Positions 1 to 9,800 of a stretch of DNA of 64,000 nucleotides are shown here, piece by piece. A program made the translations under genes and the position numbers. This stretch comes from Treponema bryantii (GTDB taxonomy: Bacteria > Spirochaetota > Spirochaetia > Treponematales > Treponemataceae). Location of the stretch: NCBI RefSeq assembly GCF_036492245.1, contig NZ_AP025286.1, positions 2,232,001 to 2,296,000 of the forward strand, in the 5' to 3' direction. Every line of letters begins with the position of its first letter. Position 1 is the stretch's first letter. The notes under the pieces are model-generated. The model did not search any database. It had not been told where the DNA came from and saw only the letters and a list, made by a program, of their open reading frames with translations.

Positions 1-37
1 AAGTTTCAACAAACGGGTTAATATACTCTACTCGCAT
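1..37 (-). CDS. cheX: CheX chemotaxis phosphatase, N-terminal fragment
   Basis: Only the first 12 codons lie in the window (MRVEYINPFVET); the gene runs off the left edge. The ATG at 37-35 follows a GGAG site and starts 25 nt after the stop of the CheW/CheR-like gene. This N-terminus and the position after cheA and cheW fit CheX, the CheY-P phosphatase of spirochaete chemotaxis operons. The assignment rests on a short peptide plus gene order. Confidence 0.7.
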   Translation of the reverse strand, partial: MRVEYINPFVET

Positions 38-62
38 CTTAATCTCCTATTTATTTGCTTAA

Positions 63-1481
63 TTAATCCTTTGTATACGCCACAAGCGTACCAACAGCAT
101 TCTCACCAAAACTAAAGGAATCAGGCATGTCCTCGTTTTCTCCGATTACAGCAATCGCATTTCCCTTCATCTTTTCAATAAAGTCGGAAACTACAGATTC
201 CTGAGACTTTTCATCCAGCAGGGAAAGAATATCACGTGCAAAAATAATGTCTACTGTTGGCAGAGCATTAGTGTGTTTACAGTCATGATACTCAAACATA
301 ATACTGTCTTTTATTTCCTGATTAAAAGTATACTCGCCATTTGCTTTTTTTGTCAAATAAGGAGCATACCAGTCTGAAGCCAGATTTGCTGGAACTGACA
401 TAAGCCCTGCATTAGATACATTAAGAAGGTCTATATCCTGTGCATAGATTCTGATTTTTGCATCAGGATAGCGTTTCTTAAGTATGCATGCCAGAGAATA
501 TGTTTCCGTACCTTTTCCACAGCCCGGATTCCATACAACTATCTGCTTCGCAGCATTATCAGGAAGAACCTTGGCAACAGCATCAGCATATTCAGATGAC
601 CACCAGTTGTTTGTAAATGGAGACCAGAAAGTCTTGAGGAAATCATCAGCATCATCAGAATTCTGAAGCTGAGTCTTTTTTGTTTCCTTAGACCATTCCA
701 AATATCTGTGCTTTACCCAAGTCGAATTTACTGATGATACAGTGAAATTCTTATAGGTAAGAAGGCTTTCGCTTATGAACTTAATATCAACAGAAGAGTC
801 TTCCTCTTCTGCGGCACCACCAGAAATTCCTCTTGCAATATCCGATGGTGATTTTACCATTCCGCCCTGTACTACAGCTGCAGCCTGATTTTTAGGAACA
901 TCTGCAACCGATTGAGGCTGTTTCATTATTTTCTGAGGTTTCTCATAGTTTGCTCCTGGAGCAACAGCTTCTGCAGATTCCTTAGAAGAGAAGATACGTG
1001 TTATATCAAGCAGGACATAAAGTCTGTTATTGCTTTCTACAACACCATCAATGTATTTGATATTGATATCACCAAACAATGGATGTGGTGGCTGAATTGT
1101 ACTCTTTTGAACACCAATTACCTTGTCGATTTTATCTACTACAACACCAAATTTCTGATCTTCTACCTGAAGAATAAGCATATTTTCGAGCTTATTTTCT
1201 TCGCGAGGAGGAACTTCGATATTGAAGAAGATTCTTAAATCAAGAATAGGAATGATTTCACCACGAAGGTTATAAACACCAAGCACAAAAGGAAGAGTGT
1301 TAGGAACGAACGTAAAGCGTCCAGCCTTTGCAATTTCCTTCACATGCATGATGTCGATTGAATAATCCTTGTCTGCAAGTGAAAAAGTTACCATCTTAAA
1401 ATCAACAATAGTGGCATTTTCTTTCTTTTCTTCAAGCTGCTGAAGTTGTGTTGCAACTAAAGTCTCATTTTCTGCACTCAT
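63..1481 (-). CDS. CheW domain fused to a CheR-like methyltransferase domain
   Basis: 472 residues. Residues about 27-165 are a CheW domain, the scaffold that couples chemoreceptors to CheA. After a low-complexity linker (about 165-235), residues 265-472 resemble the SAM-binding half of CheR: a GCGKGTETYSLA motif in place of the usual GE-type motif I, and FARDILSLL in place of the usual RNVLIYF. The N-terminal helical part of CheR that recognises receptors is not evident, so methyltransferase activity is doubtful. It is the second gene of the cheA operon, 14 nt after cheA. The start chosen is the ATG at 1481, seven bases after AGAGGTG; an in-frame GTG three codons upstream overlaps that site. 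A comparable CheW-CheR-like protein has been described in Treponema denticola arrays. Confidence 0.88.
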   Translation of the reverse strand: MSAENETLVATQLQQLEEKKENATIVDFKMVTFSLADKDYSIDIMHVKEIAKAGRFTFVPNTLPFVLGVYNLRGEIIPILDLRIFFNIEVPPREENKLENMLILQVEDQKFGVVVDKIDKVIGVQKSTIQPPHPLFGDINIKYIDGVVESNNRLYVLLDITRIFSSKESAEAVAPGANYEKPQKIMKQPQSVADVPKNQAAAVVQGGMVKSPSDIARGISGGAAEEEDSSVDIKFISESLLTYKNFTVSSVNSTWVKHRYLEWSKETKKTQLQNSDDADDFLKTFWSPFTNNWWSSEYADAVAKVLPDNAAKQIVVWNPGCGKGTETYSLACILKKRYPDAKIRIYAQDIDLLNVSNAGLMSVPANLASDWYAPYLTKKANGEYTFNQEIKDSIMFEYHDCKHTNALPTVDIIFARDILSLLDEKSQESVVSDFIEKMKGNAIAVIGENEDMPDSFSFGENAVGTLVAYTKD

Positions 1482-1495
1482 AAAAAACACCTCTA

Positions 1496-3970
1496 TTACT
1501 GTACATACTGAGCCTGTTCCTGAGCCTGAGCAAGAAGCTCCTGCTTAACACCAAGCTCAAGAAGCTGACCAACATCAATAATCAGTGATACAGAACCATC
1601 ACCAAGGATTGATGCACCAGCGATTCCCGGTGAATTAGTGAATTGATCCTTCAGAGGTTTAATAACGACATCCTCTTCTCCGATAAGAGCATCGACCATT
1701 ACACCAATCTTCTTTTCCTGTGTACCTACGATTACAATGTAGCATTCATCCGTCTGAACAGACTCTGTTATACCAAACAGACGTGACAGACGAAGTACAC
1801 TGATAACCTCGTTACGTACATTCAAAATTTCATAATTATCAATATGATTGATTTCTGAAATATTAATGCACTGACTTTCAATAACGTTTGCAATTGGAAT
1901 TGAGTAAACTTCTCTTCCAACGCGAACAAGAAGACCCTGAATAATAGCAAGAGTAAGTGGAAGCTTGATAATAAATGAAGTTCCCTTACCTTTTGCAGAG
2001 TTGATGGAAATTGTTCCCTTAAGGTTATTAATCATTGTCTTAACAACATCAAGTCCAACTCCGCGTCCTGAAATATTAGAAATCTTTTCTGCAGTTGAGA
2101 AGCCCGGCTGCATAATCAAATTGAATGCATCCTGTTCTGTAACTGCTTTATCCGGATGAATAAGACCGCGTTCTACAGCCTTCTTTCTGATTTTTTCAAC
2201 ATCAATTCCGGCACCATCATCTTTAATTTCAATTACAATCTGGTTACCTTCGTTAGAAGCCTTGAGGAGGATTGTTCCTGTTTCAGGCTTTCCTGCAGCA
2301 GCACGAACTTCTGGAGTTTCAATACCATGGTCTACTGAGTTACGAACACAGTGCATGATAGGATCGAGAAGATCTTCTACTACAGACTTATCAAGTTCTG
2401 TATCCTCACCTTCAATTACCAGGTCAATCTTTTTATTAAGATCGCGCTGGAGGTCGCGAACTACACGAGGGAAACGGCTGAAAATCTGGTTGATTGGAAC
2501 CATTCGGATTTTCATTACGCCTTCCTGGAGGTCGCCTGCAATTGTACCAAGGTTCTGTGTGTAAGAACGGAACTTACCGGAAATACTCTTTGCTTCTGAT
2601 TCGTACTCATCAAAAATATTACTGAGTGAACCATATTCTTTAAGAATATTCTTTCTGATATCTACAGCAGCAACACCTTCTTTTATCTGCTCCATGTAAT
2701 CTGGAAGCTTATCAAAGAGATTATGAAGGCGTTCTTTATATTCTGCTTCAATTGACTGGAAATGAGTAAGTTCTGCTGCATTCTGCATTGCAAGCTGATT
2801 GAATGAAGCCTTGTTGATTACAGCTTCAGATACAAGGTTCAAAAGGTTATCGATACGGCGTGAGTCTACGCGGAGGATTGAGCTCTGCTGTGCATGAGCT
2901 GCTGCAGCTTCTTTCTTAGGTTCTGCTTTCTTTTCCTCTTTCTTAGGCTCAGGCTTAAGTACATTGTCGTTGAGAATATCACCCAAAAGTTCTGACTGAG
3001 CTGCCGTCATATTTCCAGCAGGAACATCGTCTGAAGGAGTGATTGGAGCTGAAGCAACCGGCTTTGGAGCTGCAGGTTTTGGTGCAGCTGCGGCTGCCTT
3101 TGCTACTGCAGGATCTGCAAGAGTACCTGTAGTATAATCTTCCAGAAGATGAGCATCTGTTATAAGTGTTACATCACTAAGGAATGCACAGTCTTCAATT
3201 TCTGCTCCCTCTGCTTCTGTAGCCACATAATAGAATACATTTTCATAGAACTGATCTTCGTAAAGGGCATCAAAATCAGGAACAGTCTTAAGTACGTTTC
3301 CAACATTCTTAAGTGCAGCAAATACCTGAATACCACCAACTGTATTCATTGGATTACTTTCATCAAACTTAACTGCAATACACCAGAGCTTCTGCTTACC
3401 TTCGCAGGTCTGCTTGAGTTCCATAAAATCTTCTTCTGTAATATCCGGAAGAATAAGTATATCTGATGAAGAAGCTGCAGGTGCTGCTGCAACCGGTGCA
3501 GAAGCTGGCTTTGGCTTTGGAGCTGCAGTTTTTGGTGCAGTGGCCTTTGCCTTAGCAGGTGCCTTTCCATCTTTAGAAGGAATAAGTCCCTGAAGTTTTT
3601 CAATAATTGAATCGATATTTTCTTCGTAAACGCTTCCATTCTGGCGTGCTTCAAGCATTGCCTTGATTACGTCTATAGAAGTAAGAAGAAGATCAACTAC
3701 ATCTTCATCTACCTTAATTCTATCGGAACGAATCTCATCAAGCACATCTTCTACAGTATGTGTAAAGTGAGAAAGCTCCATCATCTCTACTGTTGCAGAA
3801 CCGCCTTTAAGGGTATGTGCGGCACGGAATATCTCATCGATCGCTTCGTGATTAGAAGGATCATTTTCAATAACGAGAATATTACTCTCCAACTGTTCTA
3901 CCTGTTGTTCTGCTTCTGCGAAGAAGTCCTTCAACAGTTCTTCGTTATTTGGGTCAAGATAATCACTCAT
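1496..3970 (-). CDS. cheA: Chemotaxis histidine kinase CheA
   Basis: 824 residues, first gene of the chemotaxis operon. The HPt (P1) domain carries the phosphoacceptor His52 in AAHTLKGGSA. A P2-like region at about 170-290 lies between Ala/Pro/Lys-rich linkers. Dimerisation and kinase domains follow: N-box HCVRNSVDHG, G1-type DDGAGID, G2-type GRGVGLDVV. A CheW-like P5 domain ends the protein. It passes phosphate from receptors to CheY to control flagellar switching. An in-frame TAA lies shortly upstream and the next Met is beyond His52, so the ATG at 3970 is the start. No Shine-Dalgarno sequence precedes it, and a -10 box ends 8 nt before it, suggesting a leaderless mRNA. Confidence 0.96.
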   Translation of the reverse strand: MSDYLDPNNEELLKDFFAEAEQQVEQLESNILVIENDPSNHEAIDEIFRAAHTLKGGSATVEMMELSHFTHTVEDVLDEIRSDRIKVDEDVVDLLLTSIDVIKAMLEARQNGSVYEENIDSIIEKLQGLIPSKDGKAPAKAKATAPKTAAPKPKPASAPVAAAPAASSSDILILPDITEEDFMELKQTCEGKQKLWCIAVKFDESNPMNTVGGIQVFAALKNVGNVLKTVPDFDALYEDQFYENVFYYVATEAEGAEIEDCAFLSDVTLITDAHLLEDYTTGTLADPAVAKAAAAAPKPAAPKPVASAPITPSDDVPAGNMTAAQSELLGDILNDNVLKPEPKKEEKKAEPKKEAAAAHAQQSSILRVDSRRIDNLLNLVSEAVINKASFNQLAMQNAAELTHFQSIEAEYKERLHNLFDKLPDYMEQIKEGVAAVDIRKNILKEYGSLSNIFDEYESEAKSISGKFRSYTQNLGTIAGDLQEGVMKIRMVPINQIFSRFPRVVRDLQRDLNKKIDLVIEGEDTELDKSVVEDLLDPIMHCVRNSVDHGIETPEVRAAAGKPETGTILLKASNEGNQIVIEIKDDGAGIDVEKIRKKAVERGLIHPDKAVTEQDAFNLIMQPGFSTAEKISNISGRGVGLDVVKTMINNLKGTISINSAKGKGTSFIIKLPLTLAIIQGLLVRVGREVYSIPIANVIESQCINISEINHIDNYEILNVRNEVISVLRLSRLFGITESVQTDECYIVIVGTQEKKIGVMVDALIGEEDVVIKPLKDQFTNSPGIAGASILGDGSVSLIIDVGQLLELGVKQELLAQAQEQAQYVQ

Positions 3971-3978
3971 ATAGAAAT

Positions 3979-4006
3979 ATTATACCCCGAAAATCACATA
4001 TTTCAA
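3979..4006 (-). promoter_or_regulatory. cheA promoter, leaderless type
   Basis: Minus strand: -35 TTGAAA (4006-4001), 16-bp spacer, perfect -10 TATAAT (3984-3979), then 8 nt to the cheA ATG. Transcription should start within a base or two of the start codon. No ribosome binding site is present. Confidence 0.6.
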
Positions 4007-4039
4007 GTTAAAACTTATTTTGTATGATAAATTTTATTT

Positions 4040-4069
4040 TTGCACTTTTTTGCGATTTTCTTCTATAAT
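4040..4069 (+). promoter_or_regulatory. Promoter of the beta-barrel envelope gene
   Basis: -35 TTGCAC at 4040-4045, 18-bp spacer, perfect -10 TATAAT at 4064-4069. The leader of about 65 nt contains a small hairpin (GGCAGA 4097-4102 with TCTGCC 4110-4115) before the AAGGAG site at the 4140 start. Divergent from the cheA promoter. Confidence 0.65.
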
Positions 4070-4139
4070 TAAAGGGATTCTATAGTTTTCCCTCAAGGCA
4101 GACTCGTTTTCTGCCGATAAAGAATAAGGAGTTTTATAT

Positions 4140-5369
4140 ATGAATAGAAAGCACATTATTATACTGGCAGCAATTTTTTATATCTCTTCAGCACTCTTTG
4201 CTGCAACCTCCTTCAGCGGTTATGCAGGCGGAAAGCTTAATTATGCCGCTAATCCAGAACAGGAAGATTACGATCCAGATTTGAAACTTCAGGCATTTTT
4301 TGCCGGACAGTTTAATTTTACACAGAATGTATGGAGCCACCTGGAGTTTTCAATCAATACCGGTGACTTATTATCAAACAGTATTTTCCATGCAACTGAT
4401 GCAGACTTTCAGATTGATGAAATCTCTTTAATCTGCAGAGCTAATTTATACACCAGTGCAAATTATTTCAGTATCTTTATGGGAACTTATGATCCGATTG
4501 GTTCAGATATTTTCCTTCAGAGATATTTTAATATTAAACCTATAGATTCAAAACTTACAGAAAGCTATCTTGGAATTGCAGGTTCTATCCTCTACCCTCA
4601 CTTTGGTCTTGGAATTTCTGATATCGTAAGATTTTATAACAGTCCTATTGCTTTCGGCGGCTACATCTACGTTAATCACGAAAAAGATTTAATTAATGAT
4701 ACTGCTGATTCATACGTCCTCAATGCAGACCTTCGTTTTGCAACAGTATTAAGCTATCTTACTTTTGATTTTGCATGTGGTCTTGGTATTCCTATTGCAA
4801 ATGAATATCACGGAGAAGAAGCCCTTCTTGTTGTAGAAAAAGTTTACTGGCACGCAGGAACAACAATTCTTCTGGGAAACAATTACACAACTTCTCTTTT
4901 CCTTCAGGCAGGAATTTATAACGCAAGCTTTAAAGCAAAAGATGACAGTGCAGTCATTTCTCCAGATGATTTATATCTTCTCGTAGAACCACGTTTTCTC
5001 GTTCAGAATGCGCACATGAATATTTCAGTATATTCTTTACCAAAAAACACTGTAAACAAGCTTCTTTTTGTTGATGACACACTGGGTGTTGATTTAAATT
5101 TTTACGGAGAATCATCTGTGGGTTCTTCTAACTCAGTTAGTGTCGGTTCGCACATTTCATTCTCGTTTATTGACAAGAGCCTTACAGATTTAAAGGATAT
5201 CAAGAATATTCTCTCAAATGGTTATAATCTGTCTGTAACACCTTATGTTGAATCTCAGTTCCTTTCAGGTCAGCTTCATATTCAGTCAACTTTACGTTTG
5301 ATGGAATTTGTCAGAAAGCGCCCAGGACATGCATTCTCATTTGATATTGGCTATCGTACAAAATTCTGA
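4140..5369 (+). CDS. Putative outer-membrane beta-barrel protein
   Basis: 409 residues with a clear signal peptide (MNRKHIIILAAIFYISSALFA, cleavage near Ala22). The mature part alternates hydrophobic and polar residues, is rich in Gly and aromatics, and ends in Phe (GYRTKF), as many outer-membrane barrels do. No enzymatic motif was recognised. A porin or spirochaete-specific barrel is likely but the family is not identified. The start is supported by AAGGAG nine bases upstream and the promoter at 4040-4069. The MFS transporter follows 42 nt later and may be co-transcribed. Confidence 0.7.
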   Translation: MNRKHIIILAAIFYISSALFAATSFSGYAGGKLNYAANPEQEDYDPDLKLQAFFAGQFNFTQNVWSHLEFSINTGDLLSNSIFHATDADFQIDEISLICRANLYTSANYFSIFMGTYDPIGSDIFLQRYFNIKPIDSKLTESYLGIAGSILYPHFGLGISDIVRFYNSPIAFGGYIYVNHEKDLINDTADSYVLNADLRFATVLSYLTFDFACGLGIPIANEYHGEEALLVVEKVYWHAGTTILLGNNYTTSLFLQAGIYNASFKAKDDSAVISPDDLYLLVEPRFLVQNAHMNISVYSLPKNTVNKLLFVDDTLGVDLNFYGESSVGSSNSVSVGSHISFSFIDKSLTDLKDIKNILSNGYNLSVTPYVESQFLSGQLHIQSTLRLMEFVRKRPGHAFSFDIGYRTKF

Positions 5370-5411
5370 TAAAATATAAATTAAGATTTTATATTCTAAG
5401 GAATAACAAAA

Positions 5412-6707
5412 ATGAAAAACATTCAGAATAAGTGGATCCGTGGTGCTATCCCGGCTCTTCTTCTCCATTGCAGTATCGGTACTGTATACTGCTGGTCAAT
5501 TTTCAGCCAGGAAATTGCAGACTACATCGGCTTTTCAAAAGGCGCTGTAGAATGGGCTTTCAGCTTTGCAATCTTCTTCCTCGGTATGTCAGCTGCCTTT
5601 CTTGGTGGCCTTGTAGAAAAAAATATCCACAAGTCTTCTTTGATTGCTTCAATCACTTTTGCTTTGGGAATGGCTGGAACAGGTTTCTTTATCTGGTACG
5701 GTGGAAATAATCCACACAGCGTTCTTTCTCTTGTAGGAATCTACATCAGCTACGGCTTTATTATGGGTATTGGTCTTGGAACAGGTTATCTTTCTCCTGT
5801 AAAGACTTTGATGCTCTGGTTCAAGGACAAGAAAGGTCTTGCAACTGGTCTCGCTGTAGCAGGTTTCGGTGCTGCTAAAGCTATCGCTTCTCCTATCATG
5901 AGCCGCATGCTTACAAGTCTTGGAGAAGGCGGTGTATACAAGATGTTCTACATTCTTGCATGTGTTTACTTTGTAATGATGTTCATTGGTCACCTTATTC
6001 TTGCTAAACCAGAAGGATGGGTTGAACCACAGACTAAGTCTAAGGACGAAGGAATTATCGCAACTCTTAAGACAGAACCAATTGCTTCTTACATCGGTAT
6101 CTGGCTTATGTTCTATATCAACATCACATGTGGTCTTGCAATCATTTCTCAGGAAAAGATGATTGTAAAGTGTGTAGGACTTGGAGCTTTTGCAGGAATC
6201 ATTTCTACAGTTTCTGCTCTGTTCAACGCAGGCGGACGTCTTGGATTCTCTGCATGGGCAGACAAGCTTAAGGACCGCAACACAATCTATAAGTTGATTT
6301 TCACACTTTCAATTGTTTCAACTGTAATCGTTCTCTGTACAAAGGGTATTGCTAATGGTGCAGGAAACACTCTTCTTATCATCTTCGTACTTGCTTTGAT
6401 TTTCATTGTAAACGCAGGATATGGTGGAGGATTCTCTAACGTTCCTACTCTCCTCTCTGACCACTACGGAATGGGTAATATTTCTGCTATTCACGGAATT
6501 ACACTTTCTGCATGGGCATTTGCAGGTCTTACAGGAAACCAGATGGCTTCTTACATTGTAAAACACACAGGTGCATTTATTGATGTTCACGGAGTTCAGG
6601 CTAACCCAACTGGTTATCAGAATGTACTCATCGTAACAACAATTCTCTATGCAGTTGCAATGTGCTTGAGCTGCTTCCTTGTTCGTCCTATGAGCAAGAA
6701 AGACTAA
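5412..6707 (+). CDS. MFS transporter of the oxalate/formate antiporter (OFA) type
   Basis: 431 residues with about 12 transmembrane helices. The opening (RGAIPALLLHCSIGTVYCWSIFSQEIA) and the later MGIGLGTGYLSPV and GYGGGFSNVPTLLSD segments are typical of the OFA branch of the major facilitator superfamily, which exchanges or imports small carboxylates. The substrate cannot be read from the sequence. An AAGGA site precedes the ATG. Its stop codon forms the first three bases of the dispersed 3' hairpin element at 6705-6779. Confidence 0.85.
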   Translation: MKNIQNKWIRGAIPALLLHCSIGTVYCWSIFSQEIADYIGFSKGAVEWAFSFAIFFLGMSAAFLGGLVEKNIHKSSLIASITFALGMAGTGFFIWYGGNNPHSVLSLVGIYISYGFIMGIGLGTGYLSPVKTLMLWFKDKKGLATGLAVAGFGAAKAIASPIMSRMLTSLGEGGVYKMFYILACVYFVMMFIGHLILAKPEGWVEPQTKSKDEGIIATLKTEPIASYIGIWLMFYINITCGLAIISQEKMIVKCVGLGAFAGIISTVSALFNAGGRLGFSAWADKLKDRNTIYKLIFTLSIVSTVIVLCTKGIANGAGNTLLIIFVLALIFIVNAGYGGGFSNVPTLLSDHYGMGNISAIHGITLSAWAFAGLTGNQMASYIVKHTGAFIDVHGVQANPTGYQNVLIVTTILYAVAMCLSCFLVRPMSKKD

Positions 6708-6779
6708 AATCGAAGAACCGTTAAAAAATAGACTTACGGCAGTAAGTCTATTTAGGTTCATCGAAAAAACGCCTCAGAG
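6705..6779 (+). repeat. Dispersed 3'-end hairpin element, copy A
   Basis: Begins on the stop codon of the MFS gene. It shares its left block (6705-6727), the block TTTAGGTTCATCGAAA (6751-6766) and CTCAGAG (6773-6779) with copy B at 46476-46549. Left block and right block pair (CGAAGAACC with GGTTCATCG, one mismatch). The interior is a 12-bp hairpin whose sequence differs entirely from that in copy B although pairing is kept at both. Confidence 0.7.
6721..6753 (-). terminator. Intrinsic terminator for the hydrogenase-like signalling gene
   Basis: Perfect 12-bp inverted repeat (AAATAGACTTAC at 6726-6737, GTAAGTCTATTT at 6742-6753) with a 4-nt loop. Read on the minus strand it is followed by TTTTTTAA, about 53 nt after the stop of the 6806-10240 gene. 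It lies inside dispersed element copy A. Confidence 0.75.
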
Positions 6780-6805
6780 CGGGCTATGCGAGCGATTTTG
6801 CTAGC

Positions 6806-9800
6806 TTATAAATCCAGAACAATATAATTCGTTATAAACAAATAAGACTTATCCGGCTGCTGCACACCTGTTGAAACAAATTTTACATAGAAATAATTTC
6901 CATTACAATGACGAGCCCTATAAACATAAGTTGCAGGCTTTTTGAAATTAGAAAGAAAAGCTTTTACCATTGCAACCTTAAATCCTAATCTGTCGTTCGG
7001 ATGAATAATATCAAAAGCTTCTTTTGCAGTCCAGTTTAATACAGTTTCTTTTGAATATCCGGAAATATCCAGGAAGTTCTGATTTACACGAAGAACATGA
7101 ATTTTCATACCGGAAACTATTCTCTTAATATCAAAATCAACATGCATCAGAAGTAAACCAATCTGCGTATTTTCAGTCATTAACCCTAGCTGATGATTAG
7201 CAATTTCAAGGGTATTTTCTGTTAATTTTTCATTTGTAATATCTTCTGTCAAAATATAGAAAGAATGCTTATGTTCATTACAACTGATTTCTTTGATGTA
7301 ATTTTTTACATAAAGCGGATTATGCTTCATAAAGGTACGCATTTCTATATAACAGCAGATTTCCTTACGTTCTGAAAGAGAAAGTTCTGACTGTTCAACA
7401 AGCCATTTAAAACTTTCCTTACCCATAAGTTTTTTCAGATTTTTTCGAATTTCAGGGAAAACAAGATCATCAAGCTCGAACAGTTTTAGAAATTTCTTAT
7501 TTGCACGAATCAGAATTAAAGATTTTGCCTGATCATCAAATTCATAAATTGCTGCAGGTCCTGAAAGTTCTTCAAACATAAGGCTTTCGGAAGAATCTGG
7601 TGAAAGGAACTTTCTGATATCAATCTGTCCAAAAGTTCTTGGACGGATAATTGAAGCAGCTCCTTTATGAGATTTCAGAAGTTCAACAAACTGATCTTCA
7701 GGCATAGGTTTTGCATATAAGAAGCCCTGAATAACATTAACTCCAATACTACGAAGGAAGTCTGCCTGCTCCTGTGTTTCTACACCTTCAGCGACAGTTA
7801 TATATTCAAGTCCCTGTGCCATTCGCACTACATAGTTTATAATTGTGCCGCCACGGTTCAAGTTATCTTCACCGCGCATAAAGCCCATATCAAGCTTAAG
7901 AATATTGATAGGCATATCTTTAAGGGCATTCAAAGAAGAATAACCGCTTCCAAAATCATCCATTGCAATTCTGAAACCTAAATCGCGGAGCTTTTGGATT
8001 CTGTCATTTAGTTCTTTATCTGCATTTATAGAAGCGCTTTCTGTTATTTCAAAGTGAATGTATTTTTCTGGAATATTATATCTTTCTTTAAGACGCTTAA
8101 TTACATAATAAAGCTTGTCTGTTTCAAGGCTGATTCTGGAAATATTTATTGAAATCGGAACAGGGTCAATTCCAACATCCAGCCAGGAACGAACGGCAAC
8201 AAATACATTTGTCCAGATTTCTTCATCCAGCATACGGATAAAGCCATTCTTTTCTGCAATCGGAATAAATACAGCCGGTGATATAATTGTACCATCTTCC
8301 CTTATCCAGCGGCATAAAACCTCCGCCCCGACCATTTCTCCTGTAGCGGCTGAATATTGCGGCTGAAACCAGATTTTAAATTCATCGTCGGCAAGAGCCT
8401 GCTGCATCTGTGATGTGATTTCAGCCTCGAGATGTGTATCTTCTATATTTTTTTCTGTAAAGGCAGTAAACGTATTCTGTACAGAAGAAATATTTTTATC
8501 CATACACAAAGAAGCCTGGTCCATGGCTGTAGTAATACCCAGAGAAGAATTTGCAATACGGATTCCAAAATGCATTGTAATTGGAAAAGACATATGAACT
8601 GAACCGTTATCAAAAACCTTGCAGGCCTGCAGTTTTTGGAGATTGTCCACTGAGTTTTCCATACAAACTGCAAAAGAACCACCTTCCAGTCTTGCAATGA
8701 GGCCCTGTTCTCCGACAATCTGTTTTAAGGTTGCGGCAATCTGCTTTAATGCATCATTTCCTGCAGTAAATCCATATAAATCATTTATAATCTTAAGTTT
8801 ATTTACATCTCCAATAGCAACTATATAGGTTTTCTTTGGATTGTCAGAAAAGAGTTTATTTCCTGCCTGAATGAAAGCCGTTCTGGTCATAACACCTGTT
8901 TCAGGATCTGTAAAAATACGTTGTACCAGAAGCTCTTTCATATACTGAATACAGTTTTCTTTTCTACTGTAACCATAGGCAATAGCCCGTGCCATATCTT
9001 TACACGAATTATATCCGCAGGAACCGCAGTTAATAGACTGTTTATGAGGAGTGTCTTTAAGCATATCCGTAAAGATTTCATCAAAGGCACTCTTTGGAAT
9101 TTTAAACTGCTGTCGTGAATAATCAGTATAGCCGCGAGTAAAATCTTCAGAGCGGATATACTTGAACTGAGCACAAATCTGTTTCCAGAATTTTTCAGGA
9201 TTATCTATATCTGTATAATTTTCGTAGGTCGACCTTCGGATTGTAATTGCATTTGAATAAACGGTTGCCGGGTTATAATCTTTATGATAGACACCTGGTC
9301 CGCCGACACAACCGTTTTTACAGGCTGTAATTTCTGCAAAAAGCGGCTGATTATTTTTAAAATTATCATCCAGAGACATATACAGAGAACTCAGATGATC
9401 AGATGAAAATCCTTTTAATGCCAGAATAGTTTCTTTATGAGAGAAGAAATAAGAAACAATATCTGAAAATTCCCCGCCAATAGAAACGATTGAACCAAAG
9501 CCTTTTCCTTTTAAATCCAGTTCGCTGGAATATTCACTGTCCTCTTCTGTAACTTCAGGCAGATGTTCCATTAAATGGGCAAAGGTTAAATTATAAGAAA
9601 GTACATTTTTTGTATTTTCACTGATTGCTTCATCTTTATTTGCAATACAGGCACCAAGACAGGCAAGCTTATTATCATCCCCAAGATACTTATGAATATA
9701 AATTGAAGCACAGATAACCGGCGGCTGAACAGGAATCATTTTGTTCAAAAGGAACGGATGATATTTCTGAACAACAGTTACCATAGCAGGACAGGCATTA

